From Mycolicibacterium llatzerense (GTDB lineage Bacteria; Actinomycetota; Actinomycetes; Mycobacteriales; Mycobacteriaceae), in contig NZ_JXST01000014.1 of assembly GCF_000878195.1 (NCBI RefSeq), positions 1 to 64,000 of the forward strand: 64,000 nucleotides of DNA. Reading direction: 5' to 3'. The position numbers and the translations under genes are program-made. The notes beneath the pieces were generated by a model that saw only the letters and a program-made list of their open reading frames with translations, did not search any database and was not told where the DNA came from. Shown here one piece after another: positions 15,675 to 24,390 of this stretch (its first letter is position 1; every line of letters begins with the position of its first letter).

Positions 15675-17087
15675 ATGTCTACCCAGCCTGACGCCACGCT
15701 GCCCTTGACGCGCCGCGCCCTCACCGGGTTCGGCCGCACGGCACCGTCCGTGGCAAACGTGCTGTCCACACCCGATGTCTCTGTGATCGCCGAGGCGGTC
15801 AAGCGGGTTGCGGACGCAAACTCTTCCAGCCCCGCCCACCTGCGCCGCGGCATCCTCGGCCGCGGTCTCGGCCGGTCCTACGGTGACCAGGCCTGCAACG
15901 GCGGCGGCATCGTCGTCGATATGACGGCGCTGAACCGGATCCATTCGATCAGCGCCGAGACGGCCGTCGCCGACGTCGACGCCGGCGTCAGCCTGGATCA
16001 GCTGATGAAGGCCGCACTGCCGTTCGGGCTGTGGGTCCCGGTGCTGCCGGGCACCCGGCAGGTCACCGTCGGCGGCGCGATCGCCTCGGACATCCACGGC
16101 AAGAACCACCACAGCGCGGGCAGCTTCGGCAACCACGTGCTGTCGCTGGATCTGCTGATGGCCGACGGCGAAGTGCACACCCTGACCCCCGACGGCCCGG
16201 ACAGCGAGCTGTTCTGGGCCACCGTCGCCGGAAACGGGCTGACGGGCATCGTGATCCGGGCGCGCATCAAGATGACCCGCACGGAGAGCGCGTACTTCAT
16301 CGCCGACGGCATCGCCACCGCGGACTTGGAAGAAACCGTCGCGGTGCACCAGGACGGCAGCGAGGACAACTACACGTACTCCAGCGCCTGGTTCGACCTG
16401 ATCAGCCCGGAGCCCAAGCTCGGCCGCGCCGCGGTCAGCCGGGGCAGCCTGGCCAAGGTGGACCAACTGCCCGCCAAGCTGGCGAAAGACCCGCTGAAGT
16501 TCACCGCGCCGCAGTTGCCGTCGATCCCGAACCTGTTCCCGGTCAGCTTCATGAACAAGCTCTCGCTGTCGGCGATCGGCGAGGCGTTCTACCGGATGAG
16601 CGGCAACTACCAGGGCAAGATCGTCAACCTGACGCAGTTCTACCACATGCTCGACATCACCTCGGGTTGGCAATATGCCTATGGCCCAGCGGGTTTCGCG
16701 CAGCACCAGTTCCTGGTTCCACCCGACGCGCTCGAAGAGTTCAAGGGCATCATCCGCTGGATGCACACCCAGAAGCAGTACTCGGCGCTGAACGTCTTCA
16801 AGCTGTTCGGCCCGGGCAACAAGGCGCCGCTGAGCTTCCCGATGCAGGGCTGGAACGTCGCTCTGGACTTCCCGAACCGGCCGGGCGTCAACGAGTTCCT
16901 CAACGAACTCGACAAGCGCGCAATGGAATTCGGCGGCCGCGTGTACACGGCCAAGGACTCCCGCGTCAGCGCTGAAAGCTTCCACCGGATGTACCCGCGG
17001 ATCGACGAGTGGATCGCCACCCGCCGCAAGGCTGACCCCAACGGCGTGTTCGCCTCCGACATGGCCCGCCGCCTCGAACTTCTCTAG
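15675..17087 (+). CDS. dprE1: Decaprenylphosphoryl-D-ribose oxidase DprE1
   Basis: A 470-aa FAD-dependent oxidase that converts decaprenyl-phosphoryl ribose to the 2-keto intermediate, the first half of the epimerisation to arabinose. [15 protein letters not shown] and [21 protein letters not shown] are the FAD-binding VAO-type motifs, with the conserved His in IHGKNHH. The substrate-side strand reads [20 protein letters not shown]; in M. tuberculosis the equivalent of this Ala is Cys387 (NICVDF), the residue attacked by benzothiazinones. Here codon GCT at 16860-16862 gives Ala396. Natural Ala or Ser at this position is known in M. avium and M. aurum and goes with benzothiazinone resistance. 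The ATG at 15675 is preferred to TTG 15666. Confidence 0.97.
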   Translation: MSTQPDATLPLTRRALTGFGRTAPSVANVLSTPDVSVIAEAVKRVADANSSSPAHLRRGILGRGLGRSYGDQACNGGGIVVDMTALNRIHSISAETAVADVDAGVSLDQLMKAALPFGLWVPVLPGTRQVTVGGAIASDIHGKNHHSAGSFGNHVLSLDLLMADGEVHTLTPDGPDSELFWATVAGNGLTGIVIRARIKMTRTESAYFIADGIATADLEETVAVHQDGSEDNYTYSSAWFDLISPEPKLGRAAVSRGSLAKVDQLPAKLAKDPLKFTAPQLPSIPNLFPVSFMNKLSLSAIGEAFYRMSGNYQGKIVNLTQFYHMLDITSGWQYAYGPAGFAQHQFLVPPDALEEFKGIIRWMHTQKQYSALNVFKLFGPGNKAPLSFPMQGWNVALDFPNRPGVNEFLNELDKRAMEFGGRVYTAKDSRVSAESFHRMYPRIDEWIATRRKADPNGVFASDMARRLELL

Positions 17088-17094
17088 GAGATTC

Positions 17095-17874
17095 ATGATT
17101 GACGCAACCGGCAACCCGCAGACCATCCTGCTGTTCGGCGGTACCTCGGAGATCGGCCTGGCCATCGTCGAGCGCTACCTCAAGAACGCCAAGGCGCGGG
17201 TGATCCTCGCCGACCTGCCGAACGCCCCGAAGCGTGACGCCGCCATCGCGCAGATCGAGGCGGCCGGCGCCAAGGAGGTCGTGTACCTCGACTTCGACGC
17301 GCTGGACACCAAGTCCCATCCGGCGATCATCGAATCCGCCTGGGCGCAGGGCGATGTCGACGTCGCGATCGTCGCGTTCGGCATCCTCGGCGATGCCGAG
17401 GAGCTGTGGCAGAACCAGGCCAAGGCCGTCATGACCGCCCAGATCAACTACACCGCAGCGGTTTCCGTGGGCGTGCTGATCGGCGAAAAGATGAAGGCGC
17501 AGGGCTTCGGCCAGGTCATCGCAATGTCCTCGGTCGCCGGCGAGCGGGTCCGACGCTCCAACTTCGTCTATGGCTCCACCAAGGCCGGCCTGGACGGCTT
17601 CTACCTGGGTCTGGGAGAAGCCTTGCAGGAGTTCGGGGTTCACGTGCTGGTCGTCCGTCCCGGCCAGGTGCGCACCACCACCACGCTGGAGCACTGGAAG
17701 GCCACCGGCGCCAAGGAAGCGCCGTTCACGGTCGATAAGGAACAGGTTGCCGAGCAGATCGTCGCCGCAGCGGCCAAGGGCAAGGAACTCATCTGGGCGC
17801 CCGCCCCGGTGCAGCTGCTGATGTCCGTCATGCGCCACATCCCGCGGCCGATCTTCCGCAAACTCCCGCTCTGA
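17095..17874 (+). CDS. dprE2: Decaprenylphosphoryl-2-keto-ribose reductase DprE2
   Basis: A 259-aa short-chain dehydrogenase that reduces the DprE1 product with NADH to give decaprenyl-phosphoryl arabinose, the arabinan donor. The cofactor motif is GGTSEIG (residues 15-21), the catalytic pair is Tyr159 and Lys163 in YGSTK, and the Ser sits in MSSVAGE. It follows dprE1 after 7 bp with AGGAG at 17087-17091, and its stop shares one base with the aftA start (TGATG), so the three are translationally linked. Together with DprE1 it forms the heteromeric epimerase. Confidence 0.97.
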   Translation: MIDATGNPQTILLFGGTSEIGLAIVERYLKNAKARVILADLPNAPKRDAAIAQIEAAGAKEVVYLDFDALDTKSHPAIIESAWAQGDVDVAIVAFGILGDAEELWQNQAKAVMTAQINYTAAVSVGVLIGEKMKAQGFGQVIAMSSVAGERVRRSNFVYGSTKAGLDGFYLGLGEALQEFGVHVLVVRPGQVRTTTTLEHWKATGAKEAPFTVDKEQVAEQIVAAAAKGKELIWAPAPVQLLMSVMRHIPRPIFRKLPL

Positions 17875-19736
17875 TGCGCAGCGCGCTGGCCGCGGGAGCC
17901 AGGGTGAGTGGCCAGATGCTGGCCGCCATGGCACTGGCGGTGCTCATCACGGTCATTGCGCTGCAAGCGATTGCCCGCGTCCAGTGGCCGGCGTTCAACT
18001 CGTCGAACCAGCTGCACGCCCTCACCACCGCGGGCCAGTGCGCCGTGCTGATCGGCCTGCTGCTGACCGGGTGGGCCTGGCGCCGCGGCTGGCACAAGAG
18101 CGCCAAACTGGCGGCCACGTCGCTGCTGGCTGCGTTCTCGGTCGTCACCCTCGGCATGCCGTTGGGCGCCACCAAGCTTTACCTTTTCGGCGTCTCGGTG
18201 GACCAGCAGTTCCGCACCGAGTATCTGACCCGCCTGGCGGATACCGCTGTGCCGCACGACATGACGTATCTGGGCCTGCCGCCGTACTACCCGTCGGGCT
18301 GGTTCTGGCTGGGCGGCCGGGTGGCCGCGCTGACCGGAACCCCCGCCTGGGAGATGTTCAAGCCGTGGGCGGTCGTGTCGATCACCGCGGCGATCGTGGC
18401 CGCATTCGTGTTGTGGGCGGCCATGATTCGCTTCGAGTACGCCCTGGCCGTCACCACCGCGACCGCCGCGGTGACGCTGGCTTACTCATCGACCGAGCCG
18501 TACTCGGCAGTCATCGTGGTGCTGCTGCCGCCGGTGTTCGTGCTGGCTTGGTCGGGGCTGAAAGCTACGGGCCGGGGCTGGGCCGCCATCCTCGGCACCG
18601 GGATTTTCCTCGGCATCGCCGCGCTGTTCTACACCTTGCTGTTCGGCTACGTGGCCTTCACCCTCGCGCTGATGGCGCTGTTGTTGGCCGTGTCGCGCCG
18701 ACAGATCCAGCCACTGATCCGGGTCACCGTCATCGCCGTCATCTCCGGTGCCATCGCGGCCATCCACTGGGCGCCGTACTACCTGGCGGTGCTCAACGGC
18801 CACCCCGCCGACAAGGGCACCGCGCAGCACTACCTGCCGATGTCCGGCGCGCAGCTCACCTTCCCGATGCTCGACGCCACCCTGCTGGGCGTCATGTGCC
18901 TCATCGGCACGCTGTGGCTGGTGGTCAAGGCCCGCAGCTCGACCCGCGCCGCGGCGTTGGCGATGGCCGTCGGATCGGTGTACGCGTGGTCGCTGCTGTC
19001 GATGCTGGCCACCCTTGCGCGCACCACGCTGCTGTCGTTCCGGTTGCAACCCACCCTGCTGGTGCTGCTGGTCGCGGCCGGCACCTTCGGCTTCCTGGAA
19101 GCCGCCCGCGGGCTGGCGCACCACTACGCGCAGCCGACCACCAACCGCGTCATCGCGGTGGCTGCCACCATCGGCGCGATCGGCGCGGTGTCGTTCAGCC
19201 AGGCGATCCCCGACATCCTGCGGCCCGACATCGCCGTCGCCTATACCGACACCGACGGCTCCGGCCAGCGCGCCGACCGTCGTCCCCCCGGCTCCGAGCG
19301 CTTCTACCAGGAGATCGACCGGAAGATCACCGCGGCGACGGGCCGGCCCCGCAACGAGACCGTCGTGATGACCGCCGACTACAGCTTTCTGTCCTACTAC
19401 CCCTATTACGGGTTCCAGGGCCTGACGTCGCACTACGCCAACCCGCTGGCGCAGTTCAAGGAACGCTCCGGCGTGATCGAGAGCTGGGCGACCATGACCA
19501 GCCCCGACGAGTTCGTCAAGGCCCTCGACACGATGCCCTGGCAGGCGCCGACGGTGTTCCTGATGCGCCACGGCGGCACCGGCACCTACACGCTGCGACT
19601 GGCCGAGGACGTCTACCCCAACCAGCCCAACGTGCGCCGCTACCAGGTGGCACTCGACGAGCGGCTGTTCCACAGCAAGCACTGGCAGGTCACCGATATC
19701 GGCCCGTTTGTGCTGGCCATCCGTAGCGGCCACTAA
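17874..19736 (+). CDS. aftA: Arabinofuranosyltransferase AftA
   Basis: A 620-aa GT-C glycosyltransferase. AftA places the first arabinofuranose residue on galactan from decaprenyl-phosphoryl arabinose on the outer face of the plasma membrane. It has about eleven hydrophobic segments in the first 430 residues and a soluble periplasmic C-terminal domain. The start ATG overlaps the dprE2 stop by one base. embC begins 11 bp later, so gtrA through embC can be read as one operon, in the order of Rv3789-Rv3793. Confidence 0.93.
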   Translation: MRSALAAGARVSGQMLAAMALAVLITVIALQAIARVQWPAFNSSNQLHALTTAGQCAVLIGLLLTGWAWRRGWHKSAKLAATSLLAAFSVVTLGMPLGATKLYLFGVSVDQQFRTEYLTRLADTAVPHDMTYLGLPPYYPSGWFWLGGRVAALTGTPAWEMFKPWAVVSITAAIVAAFVLWAAMIRFEYALAVTTATAAVTLAYSSTEPYSAVIVVLLPPVFVLAWSGLKATGRGWAAILGTGIFLGIAALFYTLLFGYVAFTLALMALLLAVSRRQIQPLIRVTVIAVISGAIAAIHWAPYYLAVLNGHPADKGTAQHYLPMSGAQLTFPMLDATLLGVMCLIGTLWLVVKARSSTRAAALAMAVGSVYAWSLLSMLATLARTTLLSFRLQPTLLVLLVAAGTFGFLEAARGLAHHYAQPTTNRVIAVAATIGAIGAVSFSQAIPDILRPDIAVAYTDTDGSGQRADRRPPGSERFYQEIDRKITAATGRPRNETVVMTADYSFLSYYPYYGFQGLTSHYANPLAQFKERSGVIESWATMTSPDEFVKALDTMPWQAPTVFLMRHGGTGTYTLRLAEDVYPNQPNVRRYQVALDERLFHSKHWQVTDIGPFVLAIRSGH

Positions 19737-19747
19737 CATCTAGGCCC

Positions 19748-22700
19748 GTGGCCGGGGAACCTGAGGTAGAGCGCAATCACCGTACGGCTCGGTGGATCGC
19801 GATCGTCGCCGGACTGCTCGGCGCGTTCCTGGCGATGGCGACGCCGCTGCTGCCGGTCACCCAGACCACCGCACAGCTGAACTGGCCGCAAGCAGGCGTC
19901 CTGAAGAGCGTCGACGCGCCCCTGATCGGCTACGTCGCCACCGACCTCACCATCACGATCCCGTGCTCGGCGGCCGCCGGACTCACCGGTCCCGCCACCA
20001 CCCTGCTGTCCACGGTGCCCAAACAGGCGCCCAAGGCCGTCGACCGCGGCCTGCTGATCGAGCGCGTCGGCGGCGACCTGCTGGTCATCGTGCGCAACAC
20101 CCCGGTGGTCAGCGCGCCGTTGACGCAGGTACTCAGCCCGGCCTGCAAGGAACTGAAGTTCACCGCGCACGACGACAAGGTCACCGGCGAGCTGGTCGGT
20201 CTGGTGCAGGGCCCGAAGGACAAGAACCCCGGCAAACCACTGCGCGGCGAGCTCAGCGGCTACGACTTCCGTCCACAGATCGTCGGCGTGTACACCGACC
20301 TGTCCGGCGCGGCCCCGGCCGGGCTGACGTTCTCGGCCACCATCGACTCGCGCTACAGCACCTCCCCGACGCTGCTGAAGATGCTCGCGATGATCTTCGG
20401 CGTGGCGCTCACCGTCGTCGCACTGGGCGCCCTGCACGTACTGGACCGCGCCGACGGCGTCCCGCACAAGCGGTTCCTGCCACCGCGCTGGTGGTCGGTG
20501 AAGCCGCTCGACGGCGTCGTGGCAGCGACCCTGGTGTGGTGGCACTTCGTCGGCGCCAACACCTCCGACGACGGCTACATCCTGACCATGGCCCGCGTCT
20601 CCGAGCACGCCGGCTACATGGCCAACTACTACCGCTGGTTCGGCACCCCCGAGGCGCCCTTCGGCTGGTACTACGACCTGCTGGCGCTGTGGGCACACGT
20701 GTCCACGTCGAGCATCTGGATGCGCCTCCCGACCCTCCTGATGGCCCTGGCGTGCTGGTGGGTGATCAGCCGCGAGGTGCTCCCCCGCCTCGGCCACGCC
20801 GTCAAGAACAGCCGCGCCGCCGCCTGGACCGCCGCCGGGATGTTCCTGGCGTTCTGGTTGCCGCTGAACAACGGCATCCGGCCGGAGCCGATCATCGCGC
20901 TCGGCATCCTGCTGACCTGGTGCTCCGTCGAGCGCGGCGTCGCCACCAGCCGGCTGCTGCCGGTGGCCATCGCCATCATCATCGGCGCGCTGACATTGTT
21001 CTCCGGCCCGACCGGCATCGCCGCGATCGGCGCGCTGCTGGTCGCCGTCGGACCGCTGAAAACGATTGTGGCGCGGCATACTTCACGCTTCGGCTACCTG
21101 GCGCTGCTGGCGCCGATCCTGGCCGCCGGCACGGTGACGGCGATCCTGATCTTCCGCGACCAGACGCTGGCCGCCGAGATCGACGCCAGCTCCTTCAAGA
21201 CCACCGTCGGCCCCGCACTGAGCTGGTTCGACGAGCACATCCGCTACGAGCGACTGTTCACCACCAGTCCCGACGGCTCGGTGGCTCGCCGGTTCGCGGT
21301 GCTGACCCTGCTGCTCGCGCTGGCCGTCTCACTCGCAATGTCGTTGCGCAAGGGGCGAATTCCGGGCACCGCCGCCGGGCCAGCCCGCCGCATCGTCGGC
21401 ATCACCATCATCTCGTTCCTGGCCATGATGTTCACGCCCACCAAATGGACGCACCACTTCGGCGTGTTCGCCGGGCTGGCCGGATCGTTGGGTGCGCTGG
21501 CCGCCATCGCGGTCGGCACCGCCGCCATGCGGTCGCGCCGCAACCGGGCGATGTTCGCCGCGACGGTGCTGTTCGTCCTGGCACTGTCGTTCGCCACCGT
21601 GAACGGCTGGTGGTACGTCTCCAACTTCGGGGTGCCGTGGTCGAATCAATTCCCCGAGTGGCACTTCGGCTTCACCACCTTCCTGTTCGGCCTTTCGTTC
21701 CTGACTCTGCTGTGGGCGGCGTGGCTGCACTTCTACGACCACACACCCGACCGGCCGGTGAGTCGCTGGGTTCCCCAGGCGCCCTTGGCAATTGCGTCGT
21801 GGATCGTGGTGTTCTTCGAAGTACTGTCCCTGACTCTCGGGATGACGCAGCAGTGGCCGGCCTGGTCCGTGGGCCGCTCCAACCTGCAGGCACTGACCGG
21901 TAAGACCTGCGGCCTGGCCGACGACGTCATGGTCGAGCAGGACCCCAACGCCGGGATGCTCGTCCCGCAGTCGGCGACGATCGCCGACGCGCTGGGCGCC
22001 GGCGGCGCAGAAGGCTTCACCCCCAACGGAATTCCCTCGGACGTCTCCGCAGACCCCGTGATGGAACCGCCGGGCGGCACCAACTTCGCCGACAACGACG
22101 GCGGCCCCACCAGCGGCGCGGAGCCGGGCACCGAGGGCGGCACCACTGCCGGAATGGGTGTCAACGGCTCGCGCGCCAAGCTGCCCTACAACCTGAACCC
22201 GGCCACCACCCCGGTACGGGGGAGCTGGCGCGGCGGCGTCCAGATCCCGGCACGCATGCGTTCGGGCTGGTACAAACTGCCGCCGCGCGATCAGGCCGGA
22301 CCGCTGCTGGTCGTCGCCGCCGCGGGCCGCTTCAGCCAGGGCGAGGTTCGGGTCGAGTTCGCCAATGATGCTCAGGCCGCGGCCGGCAAGATCGCCGGGG
22401 CCGTCGGCTTCGCTGACGTCGGCGCGGCACCGGCCTGGCGCAACCTGCGCGCTCCGATGGCCGCCATCCCGCCCGATGCCACCCTGATCCGCATCGTCGC
22501 CACCGACGACGATCTCGCGCCCCAGCATTGGATCGCCCTGACGCCGCCGCGCATCCCAAAGCTGCGCAGCCTGCAGGACGTCGTCGGCTCGAAGGACCCG
22601 GTGATGCTGGACTGGCTCGTCGGTCTGGCGTTCCCGTGCCAGCGCCCCTTCGGCCACGACAACGGCGTCACCGAGGTGCCCAAGTGGCGCATCCTGCCGG

Positions 22701-22945
22701 ACCGCTTCGGCGCGGAGGCCAACTCGCCGGTCATGGACTACCTCGGCGGCGGCCCGCTGGGCATCACCGAGCTGATGTTCAAGGCCACGCCGGTGCCGAC
22801 GTACCTGAAGGACGACTGGTTCCGCGACTGGGGCTCGCTGCAGCAGTTCACCCAGTACTACCCGGATGCGCAGCCCGCCCAGATCGACCTCGGGACCGCC
22901 ACCCGCAGCGGACTGTGGAGCCCGGCGCCGCTACGTCATTCCTGA
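19748..22945 (+). CDS. embC: Arabinosyltransferase EmbC
   Basis: A 1065-aa GT-C arabinosyltransferase that extends the arabinan of lipoarabinomannan using decaprenyl-phosphoryl arabinose. The N-terminus is one helix (WIAIVAGLLGAFLAMATPLLP) followed by a periplasmic loop domain. The catalytic loop motif SDDGY has Asp274-Asp275. Further helices run to about residue 700, then the large C-terminal carbohydrate-binding region (from about 705). It is close to the 1094 residues of M. tuberculosis EmbC. GTG start at 19748. Unlike the usual embCAB order, a two-gene insertion separates it from embA. Ethambutol targets this family. Confidence 0.96.
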   Translation: MAGEPEVERNHRTARWIAIVAGLLGAFLAMATPLLPVTQTTAQLNWPQAGVLKSVDAPLIGYVATDLTITIPCSAAAGLTGPATTLLSTVPKQAPKAVDRGLLIERVGGDLLVIVRNTPVVSAPLTQVLSPACKELKFTAHDDKVTGELVGLVQGPKDKNPGKPLRGELSGYDFRPQIVGVYTDLSGAAPAGLTFSATIDSRYSTSPTLLKMLAMIFGVALTVVALGALHVLDRADGVPHKRFLPPRWWSVKPLDGVVAATLVWWHFVGANTSDDGYILTMARVSEHAGYMANYYRWFGTPEAPFGWYYDLLALWAHVSTSSIWMRLPTLLMALACWWVISREVLPRLGHAVKNSRAAAWTAAGMFLAFWLPLNNGIRPEPIIALGILLTWCSVERGVATSRLLPVAIAIIIGALTLFSGPTGIAAIGALLVAVGPLKTIVARHTSRFGYLALLAPILAAGTVTAILIFRDQTLAAEIDASSFKTTVGPALSWFDEHIRYERLFTTSPDGSVARRFAVLTLLLALAVSLAMSLRKGRIPGTAAGPARRIVGITIISFLAMMFTPTKWTHHFGVFAGLAGSLGALAAIAVGTAAMRSRRNRAMFAATVLFVLALSFATVNGWWYVSNFGVPWSNQFPEWHFGFTTFLFGLSFLTLLWAAWLHFYDHTPDRPVSRWVPQAPLAIASWIVVFFEVLSLTLGMTQQWPAWSVGRSNLQALTGKTCGLADDVMVEQDPNAGMLVPQSATIADALGAGGAEGFTPNGIPSDVSADPVMEPPGGTNFADNDGGPTSGAEPGTEGGTTAGMGVNGSRAKLPYNLNPATTPVRGSWRGGVQIPARMRSGWYKLPPRDQAGPLLVVAAAGRFSQGEVRVEFANDAQAAAGKIAGAVGFADVGAAPAWRNLRAPMAAIPPDATLIRIVATDDDLAPQHWIALTPPRIPKLRSLQDVVGSKDPVMLDWLVGLAFPCQRPFGHDNGVTEVPKWRILPDRFGAEANSPVMDYLGGGPLGITELMFKATPVPTYLKDDWFRDWGSLQQFTQYYPDAQPAQIDLGTATRSGLWSPAPLRHS

Positions 22946-22968
22946 TCGGCGGCCAATCACGTTGGCGC

Positions 22969-23727
22969 TCAAGGTGTCCGGATGGTCAGACCTGTCGCGA
23001 GCAACGCCGTCGCCGACAGTCCGAAGGTCGACTTGAACCGGTCGGACAGGTGCGACGGGCTGGTGAACCCGGCCTCGACCGCCGCCACGGTCAGGCTCTG
23101 CCCGGCAGCGATCTCGGCGCCGGCGCGGGTCAGCCGACTCCACAACCGGTAGCGGCGCAGGCTCGATCCGGTCTCCTGGCGAAACAGGTGCAAGAACCGG
23201 GATTCGGACAAACCGATCGCGGCAGCCAGGTCGCCGGCCGACTCGACGTGCGTGGGGTCGTCGCGAATCTGCTTGGCCACCAGTTCAATCCGCGGATCCA
23301 TCCGCTGCACCTGGGTAGGTGCGGCGGTATCCAACCAACGCAGGGCGGCCAAATCGTCGGCCGGCAGGCTCAGCAGCGCGCGTTCGGCGCGGTGCCGCAC
23401 GCCGATGCCGTCGGTGTCGGTGTCGGTGAACAACTCCCGGCATGACGCGGTGCGCGCCGAGGCCGGATCCAGGTAGCAGGACACCAGCCGTCCCTGCACC
23501 GTCAACTGGTGACGTACCCGCGGCGGGATCAACACCGTGCGGGCCACCGTCGTCGCCTGATCCGTCTGCACCGACAGTGGTTCATCGATCCCGACGGCCA
23601 GGCAGAACACCGATCCCGAATGGGGTTGCAGGCCCAGGCCAGGTCCGGCGTACAGGGCCTGGCCCGGCCACAGCCACACCGTCGGGCAGCAGGTTTGTGG
23701 AAGCGGGGCAGGTGTACCGGACGACAT
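22969..23727 (-). CDS. AraC-family transcriptional regulator
   Basis: A 252-aa protein: an N-terminal cupin-like ligand domain (about 1-130) and a C-terminal pair of helix-turn-helix motifs (LAAAIGLSESRFLHLFRQETGSSLRRY and VAAVEAGFTSPSHLSDRFKSTFG), the AraC/XylS signature. The ATG at 23727 is chosen because GGAG lies six bases upstream; ATG 23739 or TTG 23745 would add a few residues. It is divergent from the DUF4345 gene with only 36 bp between, so it probably regulates that gene. The pair sits between embC and embA and ends convergent to embC with a 23-bp gap. Confidence 0.88.
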   Translation of the reverse strand: MSSGTPAPLPQTCCPTVWLWPGQALYAGPGLGLQPHSGSVFCLAVGIDEPLSVQTDQATTVARTVLIPPRVRHQLTVQGRLVSCYLDPASARTASCRELFTDTDTDGIGVRHRAERALLSLPADDLAALRWLDTAAPTQVQRMDPRIELVAKQIRDDPTHVESAGDLAAAIGLSESRFLHLFRQETGSSLRRYRLWSRLTRAGAEIAAGQSLTVAAVEAGFTSPSHLSDRFKSTFGLSATALLATGLTIRTP

Positions 23728-23763
23728 GCTGGACTCCATGGTCAATCTCGACAGGAGGCTACC

Positions 23764-24132
23764 GTGCAGATCGTCATCATCGCCGTCGTAGGCGTGTTCT
23801 TCCTGGGCATGGGTGCGTACGCGCTGGCTGCCCCCGCCGCGATCCTGCGGCCGTTCGGGTTCACGCTCGGCGGTGCCGCGGCGCGTGCCGAAGTGCGCGC
23901 CGTGTACGGCGGTTTCGGCCTGGCGATCGCCGGCATCCTCGGGTACGCCGCGGCTACCCCGGGCGCTGTCCGCGCCGGCGTCCTGTTCACTGTGGCCGCG
24001 GCTCTGGCCGGCATGGCGTTGGGCCGCATCGTGTCGGCGGTGATCGACGATCGGACATCGTTCTACCCCAACTGGTTCTATTGCCTGGTGGAACTGGCAG
24101 CCGCAGGGGTGCTGTTCTGGGCCGCCCGCTGA
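23764..24132 (+). CDS. DUF4345-like small membrane protein
   Basis: A 122-aa protein with four predicted transmembrane helices: VQIVIIAVVGVFFLGMGAYAL, a second near residues 45-62, a third near 65-85 and a C-terminal one ending GVLFWAAR. The charged motif RAEVRAVYGGFGLAIA at the start of helix two matches DUF4345-type proteins, whose function is unknown. GTG at 23764 has a perfect AGGAGG (23753-23758) upstream. The divergent AraC regulator is the natural candidate for its control. Ten bases after its stop begins a 60-bp palindromic element. Confidence 0.82.
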   Translation: MQIVIIAVVGVFFLGMGAYALAAPAAILRPFGFTLGGAAARAEVRAVYGGFGLAIAGILGYAAATPGAVRAGVLFTVAAALAGMALGRIVSAVIDDRTSFYPNWFYCLVELAAAGVLFWAAR

Positions 24133-24142
24133 CCAAATCGTT

Positions 24143-24202
24143 CGCGAGCCTGACTGGACGGCGGCGAACCGGCCCGAGAATCGCCGTGCAGTCGGGCTCG
24201 AG
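24143..24202. repeat. 60-bp dispersed palindrome, family 2, copy B
   Basis: Outer arms CGCGAGCCTGAC (24143-24154) and GTCGGGCTCGAG (24191-24202) are imperfect inverted repeats. The first arm is identical to that of copy A at 1259-1270, and the 36-bp core matches copy A when this copy is read on the minus strand (about 25 of 36 bases). It starts 10 bp after the stop of the DUF4345 gene. Confidence 0.75.
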
Positions 24203-24285
24203 CAGAGTTCGGCTCATCGGTCCTCAAGATCGTCGTCGGCAAGCATGGCGACCGGCGTTTTCAGCTGGATGTTCTACGCGACGAG

Positions 24286-24300
24286 CCTGATCGGATCAGG
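24286..24300. promoter_or_regulatory. Perfect palindrome upstream of embA
   Basis: CCTGATCGGATCAGG is a 7-bp perfect inverted repeat around one G. It lies about 64 bp upstream of the candidate embA -10 box and 90 bp upstream of the embA start. It could be an operator for embAB or the binding site of the neighbouring AraC protein. As a hairpin it has no T tract, so terminator function is less likely. Confidence 0.4.
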
Positions 24301-24363
24301 TCAGCCGGAAGATTACTTTCCGGCCAACTACCTCGACATTCCCCTTCAGTGCGCCAGGCCACA

Positions 24364-24369
24364 TATAAC
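24364..24369 (+). promoter_or_regulatory. Candidate embA -10 box
   Basis: TATAAC lies 21 bp upstream of the GTG start of embA, giving an expected transcription start near 24376 and a short leader. No good -35 was found at 17 bp spacing, which is common for mycobacterial promoters. embA must have its own promoter here because the araC/DUF4345 pair and a palindrome separate it from embC. Confidence 0.45.
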
Positions 24370-24390
24370 TGTCGCCTAGTCTTGAGCCTC

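Noticed and set aside
24245-24380. 44-codon plus-strand frame just ahead of embA ([14 protein letters not shown]...)
   Set aside because: It overlaps the palindrome and the candidate embA promoter and has no Shine-Dalgarno. Its length is within chance for a GC-rich genome.
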